Made by a program: the position numbers and the translations under genes. Below, piece by piece: positions 17,261 to 29,700 of a stretch of 64,000 nucleotides of DNA. The notes below the pieces were generated by a model. That model was not told the origin of the DNA. It worked only from the letters and a program-made list of their open reading frames with translations, and made no database searches. How positions within the stretch are numbered: the stretch's first letter is position 1; the number at the start of each line of letters is the position of its first letter. This DNA is from Fuerstiella sp. (GTDB lineage Bacteria > Planctomycetota > Planctomycetia > Planctomycetales > Planctomycetaceae): the NCBI GenBank assembly GCA_029247265.1, contig JAQWLN010000041.1:1-64000 (forward strand), given 5' to 3'.

Positions 17261-18442
17261 CTAGTTCAGGGGTTCGCTGCGGGGGTACGAGCCCAGGATT
17301 TCCAGGCGATCCGCCATCGCCTCCAATTCCTTCAACGTGCGTTTGATCTTCGCATCGGTCACGTGCCCTTCGAAGTCAAGGAAGAACAGGTAGCCGATTT
17401 CAGGAGACCGCAACGGAAAGGATTCAATCCATGTCAGGTTGACCTTGCACTTCTTGAATACCATCAAGGCATCAGACAACGACCCAGGTTTGTGGGGTAT
17501 TTGCAGCAGAATCGCCGTCCGGTCATGCCCCGTGGGCTCAGCAATGGTATCTCCGATGATCGCAAATCGCGTCATATTATTGCGATTATCCTCAATGCAC
17601 TCGGCAACAATCTGGATGCCGTACTGAACAGCTGCCTGCTGACTGGCGACTGCCGCTGCACCCGGTTTGTCACGGGCCAACTGGGCTGCCGTGGAAGTGC
17701 TGGTGACTTCAATCAGCCTCGCATGTGACATGTTCTTGGCCAACCAGTCGCGGCACTGAGATAACGCCTGCGGCTTGCTGTAAATCTCAGTAATTTCGCT
17801 CCGATCACAACGGGCCAGCAGGTTGTGGTGAACGTGCAGCTGGATCTCGCCACAGATTCTCAAAGGCAGCCGCGTGAACATGTCCAGCGTGTCAACGATA
17901 CGCCCATCCGTGCTGTTTTCAATCGGCACCAGGCCGTAATGAACATGGCCTCGATTGACCTCCTCAAACACCGTCGCGATGGTGCTGACGGGAACAAGGT
18001 CGGCCGATTCGCCAAACCGATTGATCGCGGCAAGATGAGTAAAGCTGTACGCCGGTCCCAGGTAGGCCACTCGGATGCTCTTGACCCGTTGCCTTCCGGC
18101 ACTCAGGACGCCTCTAAAAATCGACTTCAATTCGACGGTCGACAGCGGCCCCTTGTTCATACCCTCGAGCATGGTCCAAAGCTTGACGTCATCCTGAACA
18201 TCAAAGACGGCCTCTTGCGGAGACTCGGACTGAGCCACCTTTTTCAGGAATGTCTCCACGCGCTGATTCAGCAGACCGACCAGCTCTTTGTCAATGGCAG
18301 CTAGCTGTTGATCCGGGCTGAGCGGGGCAGAGCGACTCTTTGCCGCCCTCGTTGGTGTCGGCTTGGCCGGCGACGCGGCAGCAGCCCGCTTTTTTTTTGC
18401 CACCTTCTTCTTGACGGGTTTTGTGGCCTTTTTCTTCGCCAT
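17261..18442 (-). CDS. pheA: Prephenate dehydratase / chorismate mutase (P-protein) with Lys-rich N-terminus
   Basis: 393 residues. Residues 1-40 form a histone-tail-like lysine/alanine/proline stretch ([20 protein letters not shown]). A chorismate mutase-like helical part follows (about 43-115, [20 protein letters not shown]). The prephenate dehydratase domain has [33 protein letters not shown] and [10 protein letters not shown] (the TRF catalytic motif). The C-terminal ACT domain ([19 protein letters not shown] and ESFPL) is expected to bind phenylalanine for feedback control. It makes phenylpyruvate for phenylalanine. It is monocistronic by spacing. Confidence 0.93.
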   Translation of the reverse strand: MAKKKATKPVKKKVAKKKRAAAASPAKPTPTRAAKSRSAPLSPDQQLAAIDKELVGLLNQRVETFLKKVAQSESPQEAVFDVQDDVKLWTMLEGMNKGPLSTVELKSIFRGVLSAGRQRVKSIRVAYLGPAYSFTHLAAINRFGESADLVPVSTIATVFEEVNRGHVHYGLVPIENSTDGRIVDTLDMFTRLPLRICGEIQLHVHHNLLARCDRSEITEIYSKPQALSQCRDWLAKNMSHARLIEVTSTSTAAQLARDKPGAAAVASQQAAVQYGIQIVAECIEDNRNNMTRFAIIGDTIAEPTGHDRTAILLQIPHKPGSLSDALMVFKKCKVNLTWIESFPLRSPEIGYLFFLDFEGHVTDAKIKRTLKELEAMADRLEILGSYPRSEPLN

Positions 18443-18656
18443 GATGGTCCTTAAGCCGTGGCCGATGTGGGGGGGAGCAGCGCAAGCCGCTGGGGGGAGG
18501 GACGGGACGCTACAAACGGAGGGTGATGTGACATCCGGTCCCGCAATTCGCTTGTACCGGTGACGTTTTTCATTTTCAAGGTGGGGCTTCTTTTGATCCT
18601 AAAGGTTCCAACAAACCCCTCCTGATTAGCCGGATATTTTGCACTCGTGCCCCTGC

Positions 18657-18706
18657 TGGCCAAAATGGCACGCTACCCTCTCCTCCCACTGGTGCCAATA
18701 TGGCAC
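18657..18706. promoter_or_regulatory. Two imperfect palindromes, candidate operator upstream of dnaK
   Basis: GTGCCAATATGGCAC (18692-18706) is a perfect 6-3-6 palindrome. A second, similar site, TGGCCAAAATGGCAC (18657-18671), lies 35 bp upstream centre to centre; both share GCCA-N3-TGGC. They sit in the 627-base gap between the divergent pheA and dnaK genes, with a possible promoter (TTAACT 18729, TACCTA 18751, 16 bp apart) just downstream. They are not the CIRCE element. A heat-shock regulator site is inference. The rest of the gap holds no supported gene. Confidence 0.5.
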
Positions 18707-19069
18707 ACCTTCACGGGTGGGAGTCTGGTTAACTTCCTGCCACATTGTCGTACCTAGTGTCTAAACCATGCGTCATTCTGAACCTAAGGCATTACTGAGA
18801 AAACGCTTAGAACAACAGAATGGATTTTGGCGCGCATTGTGCTTTTGACGAGTTGGGAAGTCAGGGGCCTGCCCGTATGTACGTCGGACAGGATTTGAGC
18901 GATTGAGCGCATGGGGTAGCCGCGCTTGATTCATCCCCAATGGTATTTCTTCTGATCGCTGACAAATCCGAATCGGTTTCGGTAGGTCAGCCAGAACCAC
19001 CGTCAGATCACACGTGAGACCTTCCGGGGCTCAGCACTCAATCGATAAAAAGAAATCAGGAGTTTACAG

Positions 19070-20974
19070 ATGGCAGTCTCAGGTGAAAAAATCATCGGTA
19101 TCGACCTTGGAACGACAAACTCAGTTGTGTCCGTGATGGAAGGTGGCGAACCCAAGGTTATCGCCAATCAGGAAGGGAGTCGTACGACTCCCAGTGTCAT
19201 CGCCTTCACCGATAAGGGTGAAACGCTGGTCGGTGATCCCGCCAAACGACAGGCTGTGACCAACCCTACGAATACGATTTATTCGATCAAACGGTTCATG
19301 GGGCGACGGCACAGCGAAGTACAGTCTGAAGAAAAGATTGTTCCATATGACGTAGTTGGTGCTGAAGCTGATTACGTGAAGGTCAACGTCAATGGCAAGG
19401 AGCACACACCCCCGGAAATCTCAGCTCTCGTACTTCGTAAACTTAAAGAAGCGTCCGAAAGCTATCTCGGTCACAAGGTGAACAAGGCTGTCATTACGGT
19501 GCCGGCCTACTTTAATGATGCTCAAAGGCAGGCAACAAAAGATGCTGGTCAGATTGCCGGACTGGAAGTTTCTCGCATCATTAACGAGCCCACGGCTGCG
19601 GCCCTGGCTTACGGCCTGGACAAAAAGCAGGAAGAAAAGATTGTCGTATTCGACCTTGGCGGCGGTACGTTTGACGTATCGATTCTGGAAGTCGGCGACG
19701 AACTGGTCGAGGTGCTCAGCACGAATGGCGACACACATCTCGGCGGCGACGACTTTGATGAAGTGCTGATCAGCCACATTGCTGACGAGTTCAAGAAATC
19801 GGACGACATCGACCTTCGCACTGACCCGATGGCGCTACAGCGTCTGCGGGAAGCGGCTGAAAAGGCAAAGCAGGAACTATCCACAGCACAGACGTCGGAT
19901 ATTAACCTGCCGTTTATCACGTCCGTCGACGGGGTCGCCAAGCATCTGCAGTTGTCCATAAGCCGAGGTGACTTCGAGCGACTGATCGACCCACTGGTGG
20001 AACGCTGTCGCGGTCCAGTGGAAAATGCTCTGAAGGATGCCCGATTGAGCGCCGGTGACATCAGCGAGGTAGTGCTGGTTGGTGGTTCGACTCGAGTTCC
20101 CAAGGTTCAGGCTTTCGTAAAGAGGATCTTCAACAAGGAACCACACCAGGGTGTGAATCCAGACGAAGTGGTTTCACTGGGCGCGGCTATTCAGGGCGGA
20201 ATCATTTCCGGCGATGTCAAAGACGTTGTGCTGCTGGATGTGACTCCGTTGTCCCTGGGAATCGAAACCGAAGGCGGAATCATGACAACCCTGGTGGAAC
20301 GAAACACCACGATTCCGACCACCAAGTCCGAAACGTTTTCCACCGCTGCCGACAATCAACCTGCAGTAACTGTCCGAGTCTTTCAGGGCGAACGACGCAT
20401 GGCGACGGACAATCGCCTGCTGGACCAGTTTGACCTGGCGGATCTGCCACCGGCACCACGTGGCGTGCCGCAGATCGAGGTCAAATTTGATATCGATGTG
20501 AATGGGATCCTGAGTGTTTCGGCAAAAGACAAAGCGACTGGCAAAGAGCACAGCGTTGAGATCAAGCAGTCCAGCGGTCTGTCAGACGATGAGATCGACA
20601 GAATGCGAAAAGACGGTGAAGCTCACGCCGAAGAGGACAAGCAGAAGGAAGAACTGGCGAAGGCGAAAAACGAAGCGTCAACGCTGGTTCATCAGACAGA
20701 AAAAACGCTGGGGGAGCACGAAGACAAGCTGGACGAAGGTTCAAAGTCAGCGATTACAGCATCCTGCGAAAAGGTGAAGGCGGCTGCTGAAGGCGACAAT
20801 GCCGCAGCCATTCAGACCGCTCTGCAGGAACTGGCTCAGGCCAGTGAGGCGTTGTATCAGCACATGGCAGCTGCAGCGGAAGCCGGTGATGGTGAAGACG
20901 GTGAGTCCGTCGGTGCAGCGGCTGGTGCCGGTGACGACGATATCATTGACGCTGACTTCGAAAAGAAGGACTAG
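19070..20974 (+). CDS. dnaK: Chaperone DnaK (Hsp70)
   Basis: 634 residues. The ATPase domain begins [18 protein letters not shown] and has phosphate-2 [14 protein letters not shown] and adenosine motif [14 protein letters not shown]. The substrate domain begins about residue 390 ([14 protein letters not shown]). The Gly/Ala-rich C-terminus ends [13 protein letters not shown], as in genuine DnaK rather than HscA. It refolds proteins with DnaJ and GrpE. AGGAG lies 8 nt before the ATG. No grpE or dnaJ is adjacent; clpB follows about 220 nt downstream on the same strand, which fits cooperation in disaggregation. Confidence 0.97.
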   Translation: MAVSGEKIIGIDLGTTNSVVSVMEGGEPKVIANQEGSRTTPSVIAFTDKGETLVGDPAKRQAVTNPTNTIYSIKRFMGRRHSEVQSEEKIVPYDVVGAEADYVKVNVNGKEHTPPEISALVLRKLKEASESYLGHKVNKAVITVPAYFNDAQRQATKDAGQIAGLEVSRIINEPTAAALAYGLDKKQEEKIVVFDLGGGTFDVSILEVGDELVEVLSTNGDTHLGGDDFDEVLISHIADEFKKSDDIDLRTDPMALQRLREAAEKAKQELSTAQTSDINLPFITSVDGVAKHLQLSISRGDFERLIDPLVERCRGPVENALKDARLSAGDISEVVLVGGSTRVPKVQAFVKRIFNKEPHQGVNPDEVVSLGAAIQGGIISGDVKDVVLLDVTPLSLGIETEGGIMTTLVERNTTIPTTKSETFSTAADNQPAVTVRVFQGERRMATDNRLLDQFDLADLPPAPRGVPQIEVKFDIDVNGILSVSAKDKATGKEHSVEIKQSSGLSDDEIDRMRKDGEAHAEEDKQKEELAKAKNEASTLVHQTEKTLGEHEDKLDEGSKSAITASCEKVKAAAEGDNAAAIQTALQELAQASEALYQHMAAAAEAGDGEDGESVGAAAGAGDDDIIDADFEKKD

Positions 20975-21192
20975 CGGTCTCCCATAAGGCTAAGCCGGTA
21001 ATACTTTTATCGGAAGTGAAATACTGCACAGGCGGAACAGGAGTTGCTCGACAGGAGTTGTTCTATTCCCTCTCTGTGCGGACACAGTGACGATTAGAGA
21101 TGCCGGCAATTCATTGTCGGCAGTCGCTCTCTCGTGGCACGTACATGGTGATCAGCTGTGTTCGCTGCTGCGCAATATGGAAAGGCACTCTG

Positions 21193-23841
21193 ATGGCATT
21201 CAATCCCGAAAAACTGACGGTCAAAGCCGGCCAGGCGTTGCGGCATGCTCAGGAACTGGCGGAACAAAACAGCCACCGGATTCTTCGGCCACTGCACATC
21301 CTTAAGGCGCTGCTGGACGAAGATCAGGGCATCATGAAACCGCTGTTGCAGCGCGTGGGCGTGAACATCGGTCAATTGGCGTCCATGGTGGATGGCGAAA
21401 TCGGGCGACTGCCGCAATCCAGCGGCAGCGAGGAACCGGTTGGTGCCGGGCCGGAAGCCGTGAAAGTCTTGAACGCTGCGGACAAGCAGGCCCGTCAAAT
21501 GGGCGATGAATTTACGTCCACTGAACACTTGCTGCTTGCGCTGACTCAGGTGGACGACCAAGCGAAGCGCCTTCTGGAACTAAATGCCGTGAATGAAGCG
21601 GATATCCTGGAAGGACTTAAGGAAGTGCGTGGCGGGCAGTCCGTCACGGATCAGAATCCCGAGGACAAATATCAGGCGTTGGAAAAATACGGCGTCGATC
21701 TGGTGCAATCCGCTCGTGATGGAAAAATTGACCCTGTGATCGGGCGGGACACGGAGATCCGTCGTGTCATCCAAGTGCTGTCGCGCCGGCGCAAGAACAA
21801 CCCCGTACTGATCGGCGAACCGGGTGTCGGCAAGACGGCGATCGTTGAAGGTCTGGCGCACCGGATTGTGCTGGGAGACGTCCCGCAGAATCTGAAGGAC
21901 AAAAAAGTCTTTGGCCTGGACCTTGGCTCGCTGGTGGCCGGGGCCAAGTTCCGAGGCGAATTCGAAGACCGACTGAAGGCCGTCCTGAAAGAGGTGCAGG
22001 ATTCAAACGGGCAGATCATCATGTTCATCGACGAACTGCACACGGTGGTCGGAGCCGGCAACAGCGAAGGGGCGATGGACGCCTCCAATTTGCTGAAGCC
22101 CGCCCTTGCCAGGGGCGACCTGCACTGTGTGGGAGCCACGACGCTGGATGAATACCGCAAACGCATCGAGAAAGATCCGGCACTGGAACGCCGGTTTCAG
22201 CCCGTCGTTGTCCAAGAACCGAATGTTGAAGACACCATTTCCATTCTACGCGGTTTGAAAGATCGTTATGAGTCGCATCATGGTGTGCGCATTACCGACG
22301 ACGCCATAATTGCGGCAGCCACACTTTCCGATCGCTACATTTCCGATCGTTTTCTGCCCGACAAAGCGATTGACCTGGTCGATGAAGGTGCCAGTCGGCT
22401 GCGGATGGAAATCGATTCGATGCCCGCCGAAATCGACGAGGCCACTCGACAGCTGACGCGGATGCAGATCGAAGCGGCGGCCCTGGAAAGAGAAACCAGC
22501 GATGACAGCAAAGAGCGTCTGGCGGATCTGCAGCGATTGATTGCAGAGAATGAAGAATCCACCAACCAACTGAAAGCGAAATGGGAAGTTGAGAAGGCAG
22601 CGATCTCCGGGCTTAAGCCGCTGAAAGAAGAAATAGAAAAGCTGCGAACCTCGTACACACAGGCGTTTTCCAGGGCCCAGAAAACCAACAGCAATGAAGA
22701 TTACCAGGAGGCGTTTGAAGCCGAACAGAAGCTGAAAACCGCCGAAGGTCAGCTGGCCGAAATGGAAAATAAATCTGCCGAACTCAACGAAGATCCGGAC
22801 AGTCGGCTGCTTCGTGAAGAAGTGACCGAAGAAGATATTGCCCGAGTGGTCAGTGTGTGGACCGGTGTGCCGGTGTCTCGCATGATGCAGGGCGAACGCG
22901 AGAAGCTGCTGCGGATGGAATCCGAAATCCACAAACGCATGATCAATCAGCAAGAGGCCGTGGAAGCCGTTTCCAACGCGGTCCGTCGAGCACGCTCGGG
23001 GATGCAGGACGCCAGTCGTCCGATCGGTTCGTTCATGTTTCTGGGGCCGACCGGCGTTGGTAAGACAGAACTCTGCAAGGCGCTGGCGGAATTTCTGTTC
23101 GACGACGAACGCAGCATGGTTCGCATCGACATGAGCGAATTCATGGAGCGGCATTCGGTGGCACGGCTGATCGGCGCGCCTCCGGGATACGTAGGGTATG
23201 AAGAAGGCGGAAGGCTGACGGAAGCGGTGCGCAGAAATCCGTACTGTGTCATTCTGCTGGACGAAGTTGAAAAAGCACATCGAGACGTTTTCAACATTTT
23301 ACTGCAACTGCTGGACGACGGACGATTGACGGACAGTCATGGGCGCACGGTCGACTTCAGTAACTGCATTATTGTGATGACGTCCAATATCGGCAGCCAG
23401 GCAATCATGGACCTGAGTGGTGATGCAGACGACAAAGAAATCCATAATCGCTGCATGGACGCACTGCAGCAGCACTTCCTGCCCGAGTTTCTGAATCGAA
23501 TCGACGAAGTCATCGTGTTCCACCCGCTGGGGCGCGACGAAATTCGCGAGATCGTCGGTCTGCAGATTCGTCAGCTGAACAGGCAACTGGAAGACAACGG
23601 CTACAAGCTGGAAGTCACGGACGCCGCGAAACAGTTGCTTGCCAACGAAGGATATGACCAGAAGTACGGAGCACGACCGTTGAAACGCGTCATTCAACAG
23701 CGACTACAGAATACTCTGGCCAATGAGATCCTGTCCGGCCGCTTCCTGGAAGGCGACACCATCAGGATCGACGCCACGGCCGACGGCTTCATCTTTGAAG
23801 GTTCGTCTGCCTGCCAGGACGCTGCAAAAGCGCCACGTTGA
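21193..23841 (+). CDS. clpB: ATP-dependent disaggregase ClpB (Hsp104)
   Basis: 882 residues from the ATG at 21193 ([16 protein letters not shown]); the open frame extends to 21100 but lacks family sequence. Clp-N repeats (about 1-150) precede AAA-1 with Walker [14 protein letters not shown] and Walker [11 protein letters not shown] coiled-coil middle domain (about 410-530) is rich in Glu/Lys. AAA-2 has [14 protein letters not shown] and [11 protein letters not shown]. The pore motif is [10 protein letters not shown] (pore-1 region). The C-terminal D2-small domain has [12 protein letters not shown]. No ClpP-binding loop is evident. It works with DnaK, encoded just upstream. Confidence 0.97.
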   Translation: MAFNPEKLTVKAGQALRHAQELAEQNSHRILRPLHILKALLDEDQGIMKPLLQRVGVNIGQLASMVDGEIGRLPQSSGSEEPVGAGPEAVKVLNAADKQARQMGDEFTSTEHLLLALTQVDDQAKRLLELNAVNEADILEGLKEVRGGQSVTDQNPEDKYQALEKYGVDLVQSARDGKIDPVIGRDTEIRRVIQVLSRRRKNNPVLIGEPGVGKTAIVEGLAHRIVLGDVPQNLKDKKVFGLDLGSLVAGAKFRGEFEDRLKAVLKEVQDSNGQIIMFIDELHTVVGAGNSEGAMDASNLLKPALARGDLHCVGATTLDEYRKRIEKDPALERRFQPVVVQEPNVEDTISILRGLKDRYESHHGVRITDDAIIAAATLSDRYISDRFLPDKAIDLVDEGASRLRMEIDSMPAEIDEATRQLTRMQIEAAALERETSDDSKERLADLQRLIAENEESTNQLKAKWEVEKAAISGLKPLKEEIEKLRTSYTQAFSRAQKTNSNEDYQEAFEAEQKLKTAEGQLAEMENKSAELNEDPDSRLLREEVTEEDIARVVSVWTGVPVSRMMQGEREKLLRMESEIHKRMINQQEAVEAVSNAVRRARSGMQDASRPIGSFMFLGPTGVGKTELCKALAEFLFDDERSMVRIDMSEFMERHSVARLIGAPPGYVGYEEGGRLTEAVRRNPYCVILLDEVEKAHRDVFNILLQLLDDGRLTDSHGRTVDFSNCIIVMTSNIGSQAIMDLSGDADDKEIHNRCMDALQQHFLPEFLNRIDEVIVFHPLGRDEIREIVGLQIRQLNRQLEDNGYKLEVTDAAKQLLANEGYDQKYGARPLKRVIQQRLQNTLANEILSGRFLEGDTIRIDATADGFIFEGSSACQDAAKAPR

Positions 23842-24549
23842 CGGGGATCGTAACGTTTTCAGATGTTAGACGACATTCTTCGGTTTTGAGCCGAAGGAAG
23901 TGTGATACGTGGATCGGAAGGAGTCGGCACGTCGGACGCTGGAAGATGAGGCTGCAGCTTCAAATGGCGGCTGCCGCATTCTACCTTGTCAGATTCAGAA
24001 AGTGACTTCCCACCTGACCGACGCGCATGATGAGTTGTCGCAGACGCCTCATACGAAACTAGATCAAGCCGATCGGAAGTGGTCTGGGCAATAGTTCTGG
24101 TCCAGACAATCAACGACGACACTTCAAAAAGTGACGTGGTTCAATTGACCCAACCGTGATTTTTCAGCGCCCAGCTAAGGTTTGCACTGGCACAGCCTGA
24201 CCTCGACAACCGCGGAGAGATTCTGCACAGTGCAGCAAACGCGACACAATCCCACCGCGACAACGTACATGAAACCCGGTCGTCGTCGCTCAGAAAGACG
24301 CAGACCGCAACATATGTTACCCTTGGTTCTTCTGCCCGCAATACGTCCATTGGGTGCTCGTAACGGTTGTGGGACTAATCCAGACTGCCACGTTTGTCTG
24401 TGTTAGCATGACGGGGTGATGAAACTGTTATGTGCGGACGCAAACTGCTCGACAGCTCGTTGCCCGCCCCATGCCTCTCTGTTATAAGTGCCGGTGTTAA
24501 GCGTCTCCCCTGCAGTGCGAGATGCAATGCGTGTCAAGGAACAAAGCCA
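23842..24549. other. Gene-less stretch after clpB
   Basis: 708 bases. Frames on both strands read as arginine/serine/histidine-rich shadows without domains. A small hairpin (CTTCGG with CCGAAG, about 23878-23895) follows clpB without a T tract. No tRNA, riboswitch or repeat is recognised. The promoter of the DUF3467 gene should be in its last 150 bases. Confidence 0.45.
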
Positions 24550-24969
24550 ATGGCCATGAAAAAGGTTAGGAGAAAGAAAGTGAGCGAAGAAGAAAAGACA
24601 GAGGCAACCCCCGCAGATGCTGCTCCCAGCGCTCCGGAAACCGCCGCCGCGGACCCGGCTGCAGCCCAGCAGACTCAGGAAGTCGTCGTTAACGACGCTT
24701 CTGCAAATGCCGGTTATGCCAACTTCTGTCGAGTATCAAGTACTCCGGAAGAATTGATTCTGGACCTCGGTCTGAACCCAACGCCATACGCAACGGGCAA
24801 AGTCGACGTTAATGTCAATCAACGTATCATTCTCAATCACTACACCGCCAAGCGATTGTGGAGTGCATTGTCGATGGCACTGCAGAGGCACGAACAGGCG
24901 TTTGGCGTTCTGGAAACAGACGTTCGCAAACGTGTCAAGGCTCCCGCCGTTGACGGCCCGGCTTCATAG
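24550..24969 (+). CDS. DUF3467 family protein
   Basis: 139 residues. A Lys/Glu- and Ala/Pro-rich N-terminus (about 60 residues) precedes a DUF3467-type domain with [20 protein letters not shown], then [20 protein letters not shown]. The family is small, widespread and of unknown function. A start at the GTG 24580 is also likely because AGGAG lies exactly 7 nt before it ([13 protein letters not shown]), shortening the protein by 10 residues. The frame extends to 24430 without support. A strong terminator follows directly. Confidence 0.85.
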   Translation: MAMKKVRRKKVSEEEKTEATPADAAPSAPETAAADPAAAQQTQEVVVNDASANAGYANFCRVSSTPEELILDLGLNPTPYATGKVDVNVNQRIILNHYTAKRLWSALSMALQRHEQAFGVLETDVRKRVKAPAVDGPAS

Positions 24970-24994
24970 TGCCGACCGTCGGAAGATTTGAATC

Positions 24995-25029
24995 AAAGGG
25001 CGAAGCAATTTATTGCTTCACCCTTTTTT
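24995..25029 (+). terminator. Intrinsic terminator after the DUF3467 gene
   Basis: AAAGGG-C-GAAGCAA pairs with TTGCTTC-A-CCCTTT, a 13-bp stem with one mismatch and a 4-nt loop, running into TTTTTTC. It lies about 25 nt after the stop codon. Confidence 0.9.
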
Positions 25030-25231
25030 CGTTTAGAGCAATTTACTTATTGTCGTGAACGATACTGGCTCATGGGAGTAACGAAACTGCTACCAAAAAT
25101 CGTTCTTCGCGGCCTCAAGTCAGCGTGAAACGATGTAGTGTGTCGGGCACATGTTGTGGCCGAGCCAAGGTCATCAGCTTCGACTCTATGCTGTCACCTA
25201 CCGGCTCAGCCGTGGCACAGAATAAAAATCA

Positions 25232-26569
25232 TTACGCATCCCCAAGAACGCGGCGTGTTTGTCCTGGATCGATAAACAGCACGGGGGTCATCATGGCGAT
25301 CTGCAGCAGACCGGCAACGACAAGAATCTGCTGCACGGTAAATAGAACGCTCAACTCTCGGGCGGCATAGCTGCCACACGTTGTCGACAGATTCATTAAC
25401 GCCATGTATGTCGTAAACTGCGTTGCGGCAACTCGTGGCCAGGATATTGTCATGAACAATGAAAATAATGAGACGGAAACTGCGCCCAGAAGGAACTCCT
25501 GAGTAATCAACAGACACGTCATCAGCATCTTTGACTGCACGACGGAAGGATAAGCACCACAGCCGATCCATACTCCGCCAAGCAGCAGTGACACGACGAC
25601 AATGATCGGTTTGGGTCCGATGCGGTCGGCTGCGAAGCCGCCCAGGACGGAGCCGCAGAGCCCGAGCATCAGAGCCGAGCCGCCCATGACCGACGTGTAC
25701 TCCTGCTGTGTCCAGCCGTTTTTCATCAGGTAATCCACAAACACAGCCGTCAGCACGCCTATTCCGATCTTGGTGCCGAGCGCAATCCCGGCACCGAGCA
25801 ATGTCGACCTTAAACGGAACGCTTTCCACAGATCTCCAAACACGGATTGGGAAGCTTGTTCGAGTGACTGTTGTGTCGGACCGTCGGCGCGTTCGCCATT
25901 CTCATCACAGGCGGGCAATGGACGCTCCCGAAAGAGCAAAGGCAACACCATGATCCCCATCAATAGAATCGCCTGCCACATCAGTCCTGTCTGAATGCCA
26001 TACTGACTGACCACCCAGCCAAGCCCGGCTCCCCCCACGGCTGTTCCCAGATAACTGCAGCCGTACATCAGACCATTTGCGACGCCCCGTTCATCTTCTT
26101 TGAGCAGATCGACGGCCAGAGCATCCACTGCAACGTCCTGCATCGAAAGGAAAATGTTCGCCAGCAGAATCATGCCCGCCAGAGGCCCTGGCACCAGACG
26201 AAAAATGACTCTCATGGCGGGACTGGAATCAGGGGCTGATGTCCAGACCATTCCCGGCAGATCATCAAACAGCAGCATGCTTCCCAGCACAAGCACGGCC
26301 ATACCCTGAGCAAAAATGATCCATGGCCGACGACGCCCCATCGAAGGAATCGTAAATCGATCCATCAACGGCCCCCAGAAGAACTTGAGCGACCACGGCA
26401 GCGTCGCCACCGCCAGAATCGGGCCTATCTGTTCGACCGTCAGATTGTGCTTTGGCTGAGCCAGCCACGCGGCAAACGTCACTGTCACGAAGCCCCACGG
26501 GATTCCCTGAGCCACATAGAGCCCGCACAGGGTTGTCATCCGAAGCGTTTTGTTTTCAGACAGATACAC
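25232..26569 (-). CDS. MFS transporter, AmpG/PAT-like
   Basis: 445 residues with 12 probable membrane helices. The first loop has WSLKFFWGPLMDRF and RRRPWIIFAQ, and helix 4 has SMQDVAVDALAVDLL. These are the fingerprints of the AmpG/acetyl-CoA transporter branch of the major facilitator superfamily, which in E. coli imports muropeptides. The substrate here is not determined. The start is a GTG at 26569; the ATG at 26539 (MTTLCGLYVAQGIPWGF) is the alternative. The gene follows the RND pump on the complementary strand with 140 nt between. Confidence 0.85.
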   Translation of the reverse strand: MYLSENKTLRMTTLCGLYVAQGIPWGFVTVTFAAWLAQPKHNLTVEQIGPILAVATLPWSLKFFWGPLMDRFTIPSMGRRRPWIIFAQGMAVLVLGSMLLFDDLPGMVWTSAPDSSPAMRVIFRLVPGPLAGMILLANIFLSMQDVAVDALAVDLLKEDERGVANGLMYGCSYLGTAVGGAGLGWVVSQYGIQTGLMWQAILLMGIMVLPLLFRERPLPACDENGERADGPTQQSLEQASQSVFGDLWKAFRLRSTLLGAGIALGTKIGIGVLTAVFVDYLMKNGWTQQEYTSVMGGSALMLGLCGSVLGGFAADRIGPKPIIVVVSLLLGGVWIGCGAYPSVVQSKMLMTCLLITQEFLLGAVSVSLFSLFMTISWPRVAATQFTTYMALMNLSTTCGSYAARELSVLFTVQQILVVAGLLQIAMMTPVLFIDPGQTRRVLGDA

Positions 26570-26710
26570 TTGTGATCACTCGTGGCAGACGGGCTCGGCA
26601 GACTGTTCGGTCGGGCGACGTTGTACCGCAGTCGACTATGGACCGCTACCAACTATGGCGCGGAGAGACTTGCTGCACTATGGCTGATCGAATCTCTGCA
26701 CCCGCCATGG

Positions 26711-29700
26711 TCACGCAACTGTTGACAATGGAGGAACATCGGCTGGTGTGGGGTCCTGCGGCGGCTCAGGAGGCGTTCGAATCCCGAAAAAACCTGTAAG
26801 GATATCCTCGCGAATCAGGTTCAGGCAGGGGACCAGAATCAGCGTCAGCCCTGTGGCAAACAGCAACCCAAAGGTCAGCGTGACCGCCATCGGAATCAGA
26901 AACTTAGCCTGAAAACTGGTCTCAAACATTAGCGGCATCAACCCCGCAGCAGTCGTCAATGTCGTCAGCAGTATTGCTCGCAGGCGTTTCTTGGCGCCAT
27001 CAATGCTCGCTTCCAGCGGTGACAGACCGGCAGCCACGCGTTTGTTGATAAAATCCACCAACACCAGAGAGTCATTGACCAGAATGCCGGCCAATGCCAC
27101 CAGCCCGATGGCACTCAGAATCGTAAACGTTTCGCCCGTTATCCAATGGCCGATCACGGCGCCCAGAAAGCCGAACGGAATTGCTGACATCACCACCAAA
27201 GGCTGCGTGTACGATTTGAACAACCCTGCCAGCATGCCATAGATGATCAGCATCGCGACGGGGAAGGCGATCGTCAGCGATGAAAAGCTGTCAGACATTT
27301 CCTTTGCCTGACCAAGGTACTCGATCTGAATTCCGGGATACTGACTAACGATTCCTTTTCGCTCATCCTCGCCCTCGACCCGCATTCGGATCATCTCGAT
27401 GACACTGGACGTGCTGGGGACCCGAGCATCGTCGACGGCTCCGATGATTTTCGCAGAACGAGTCTGTCGAAATCGAGAAATCGTGGAATAACCGCGGCTC
27501 ATCTTAACGTCTGCCACTTCGGAAATCGGGATCCAACTTCGTTCGCCCGGCGCGCCCTGTCCGGGAATCCACATCGATTCCACGTTCCATGCACTTTCGC
27601 GAAACGTCTCCGGGTATCTCACCATGATCCGCACGTCTTCCCGATTACGCGAGATTCGGCGTGCTTCCTGACCGAACAGCGCCCCACGCACGTATGCACC
27701 CAGGCTTCCGACGGTAACGCCTGCTGCCGCTGCCGAGTCGCGCAGAGACAATCGCATTTCCTTCTTGCCGACGTCCAGGTTGTCGTCCAGATCGTAAACA
27801 CCGTCCAGCCCACCGATGAGCTGCTTCAAGTCATTCACAGCTTTGGGCAATTCGGAATTGGGAAGCCCGGAAACACTGATCTCAATATCGTTGCCGCCCG
27901 GCCCGCCATTCATCTCGGTCCACCGGACTGAGTTCACACCGACCAGTTGTTTCTCAGAGAATTCACGAAACGCGGTGGTCAGTTCCTCGCTCGACCGCGT
28001 ACGTTCTTCCGCGGGACAGATTTCCACCACTACCTGTCCCAAATGACTCTGATCGTCAAACCCCACCGCCCCGGCGCCGGTCACGTCATACTGCCGTCCG
28101 GCAATCGTCTGAACATTGACAACTTCGGGAAACAGTTCTTTGTCGACGATGAAATCCGTCAGCTTCTGCAGTTCTTCTTTCAGTCGTTCCGTGGATGTGC
28201 CAATCGGCATTTCCAGCGCACAGATCATGCTTTCGCTGTCCATGTCCTGGACGAACTGCCACTTCACGATACCTCCGGCCAGCATCCCCGCTGAGATGAT
28301 ACAGGCCCCGGTCACGCCAGCGACGGTGACGTACCGCCACTTCAGGCAGGCCCCGAGTATTTTTTCGTAGGGCGCCATCAGCAGGCGATTCAACACATAT
28401 GCCTTGGCCCCGGTAACATTCTCGCCCTTTGCTGTCCTCTTCACCGGCGGCAAATGCCGTAAATGAGCAGGCAGAATAACCAGTGCTTCGACCAGCGAAA
28501 TGGACAGTGCTGCGATCACCACAAGCGGTAGCTGAGCCATGAAGTCGCCGATCTGCCCCTGTATAAAAAGCAGCGGTGCGAAGGCACCAATTGTTGTGCT
28601 GACGGCGACAATCACGGGCCACATGACTTCTTCAGCACCTTTGATCGCAGCCTGCATCGCCGGCATGCCTTCCTCGACATGTCGATAGATGTTTTCTCCG
28701 ATCACGATGGCATCATCGACGATGATGCCCAGCACGACAATCAGTCCAAACATCGACAGCAGATTGACCGTAGCTCCCAGGGACCACATAACGGCGAAGG
28801 TCCCCATAAACGAAATCACCAGGCCGACGGCGGCCCACAGGGCGACTCGCCAGTTCAGAAACAGGTTCAGCGCAATCAGAACCAGAATCAGGCCCATGCG
28901 GCCATTGCGTGTCATCAGGTCCAGGCGGCCCTCCACAAACCGTGCGATATCGGTGTGCAGCTTGTAAGTGAACCTTGAGGGGAACGGATTCGACTTTGCC
29001 TGCTGATCAATGTCACGCAGACTGGGGCGGCCCAGCAGTGACAGAAACGCTGACGCTGCTTCGCCGGGCCCCGTGTACGGCTGCCCGCTGCGTGCGGCAA
29101 AGTAAGTTTTTACGACAGACGAAATCTGTACAGCATCCTCGCCCTTACCTTTAAACAGCACGCAGTTGACGGTGGCCTTTCCGTTAAAAAGCGCTTCCAG
29201 GTCAGAGTCCACAAAACCGTCTGACAGAGTTGCTACGTCACTCAGCAGAATCTGCTGTCCGGAAGGCTGAGACCGCACAACGATTTTTTCAAGGTTAACG
29301 GCCTGTTGCTCTTCGCCCAGCGTGCGCACGGATACACTGCTGCGATTTCCCTTCAGCTGCCCACCGCTGACATCCACGTTTTCAGAACGGATCGCCGCCG
29401 CGATTTCTTCGAACGTAATGTCGTATTCCAGCAGCTTGTCCGGCTGGACATCGACGTAGATTTCGTCGTCGCGTATTCCATTAAGCTCGACACGACTGAC
29501 TCCCGGTAGTTTCAGCAGGTCGTCTCGCAGCTTTCGCGCCGCATTTTTCAGAGCCGCTTCGCTTTCGTCGCCGTAGATGGCAATGGAAATCACCGGTAGT
29601 TCCGGCTCGACCTTTCGCAGGCTGATCTTTTCAACGCCGTCCGGCATGTCCTGAATCGAATCGACTTCATTACGAATCTCCTGCAGCATCACATCAACGT

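Noticed and set aside
18773-19000. 75-codon minus-strand ORF before dnaK
   Set aside because: No family motif, low-complexity Arg/Pro/Asn content and overlap with the dnaK leader; not supported as a gene.
21037-21060. Direct repeat ACAGGAGTTG twice in the clpB leader
   Set aside because: The 10-base repeat lies 130 bases before the start, is too short to support a function and looks like an incidental ribosome-site-like doublet.
24141-24350. 69-codon minus-strand ORF in the gap after clpB
   Set aside because: It is rich in Arg, Ser and Cys, with no ribosome site or neighbours on that strand, so it is probably a chance frame.
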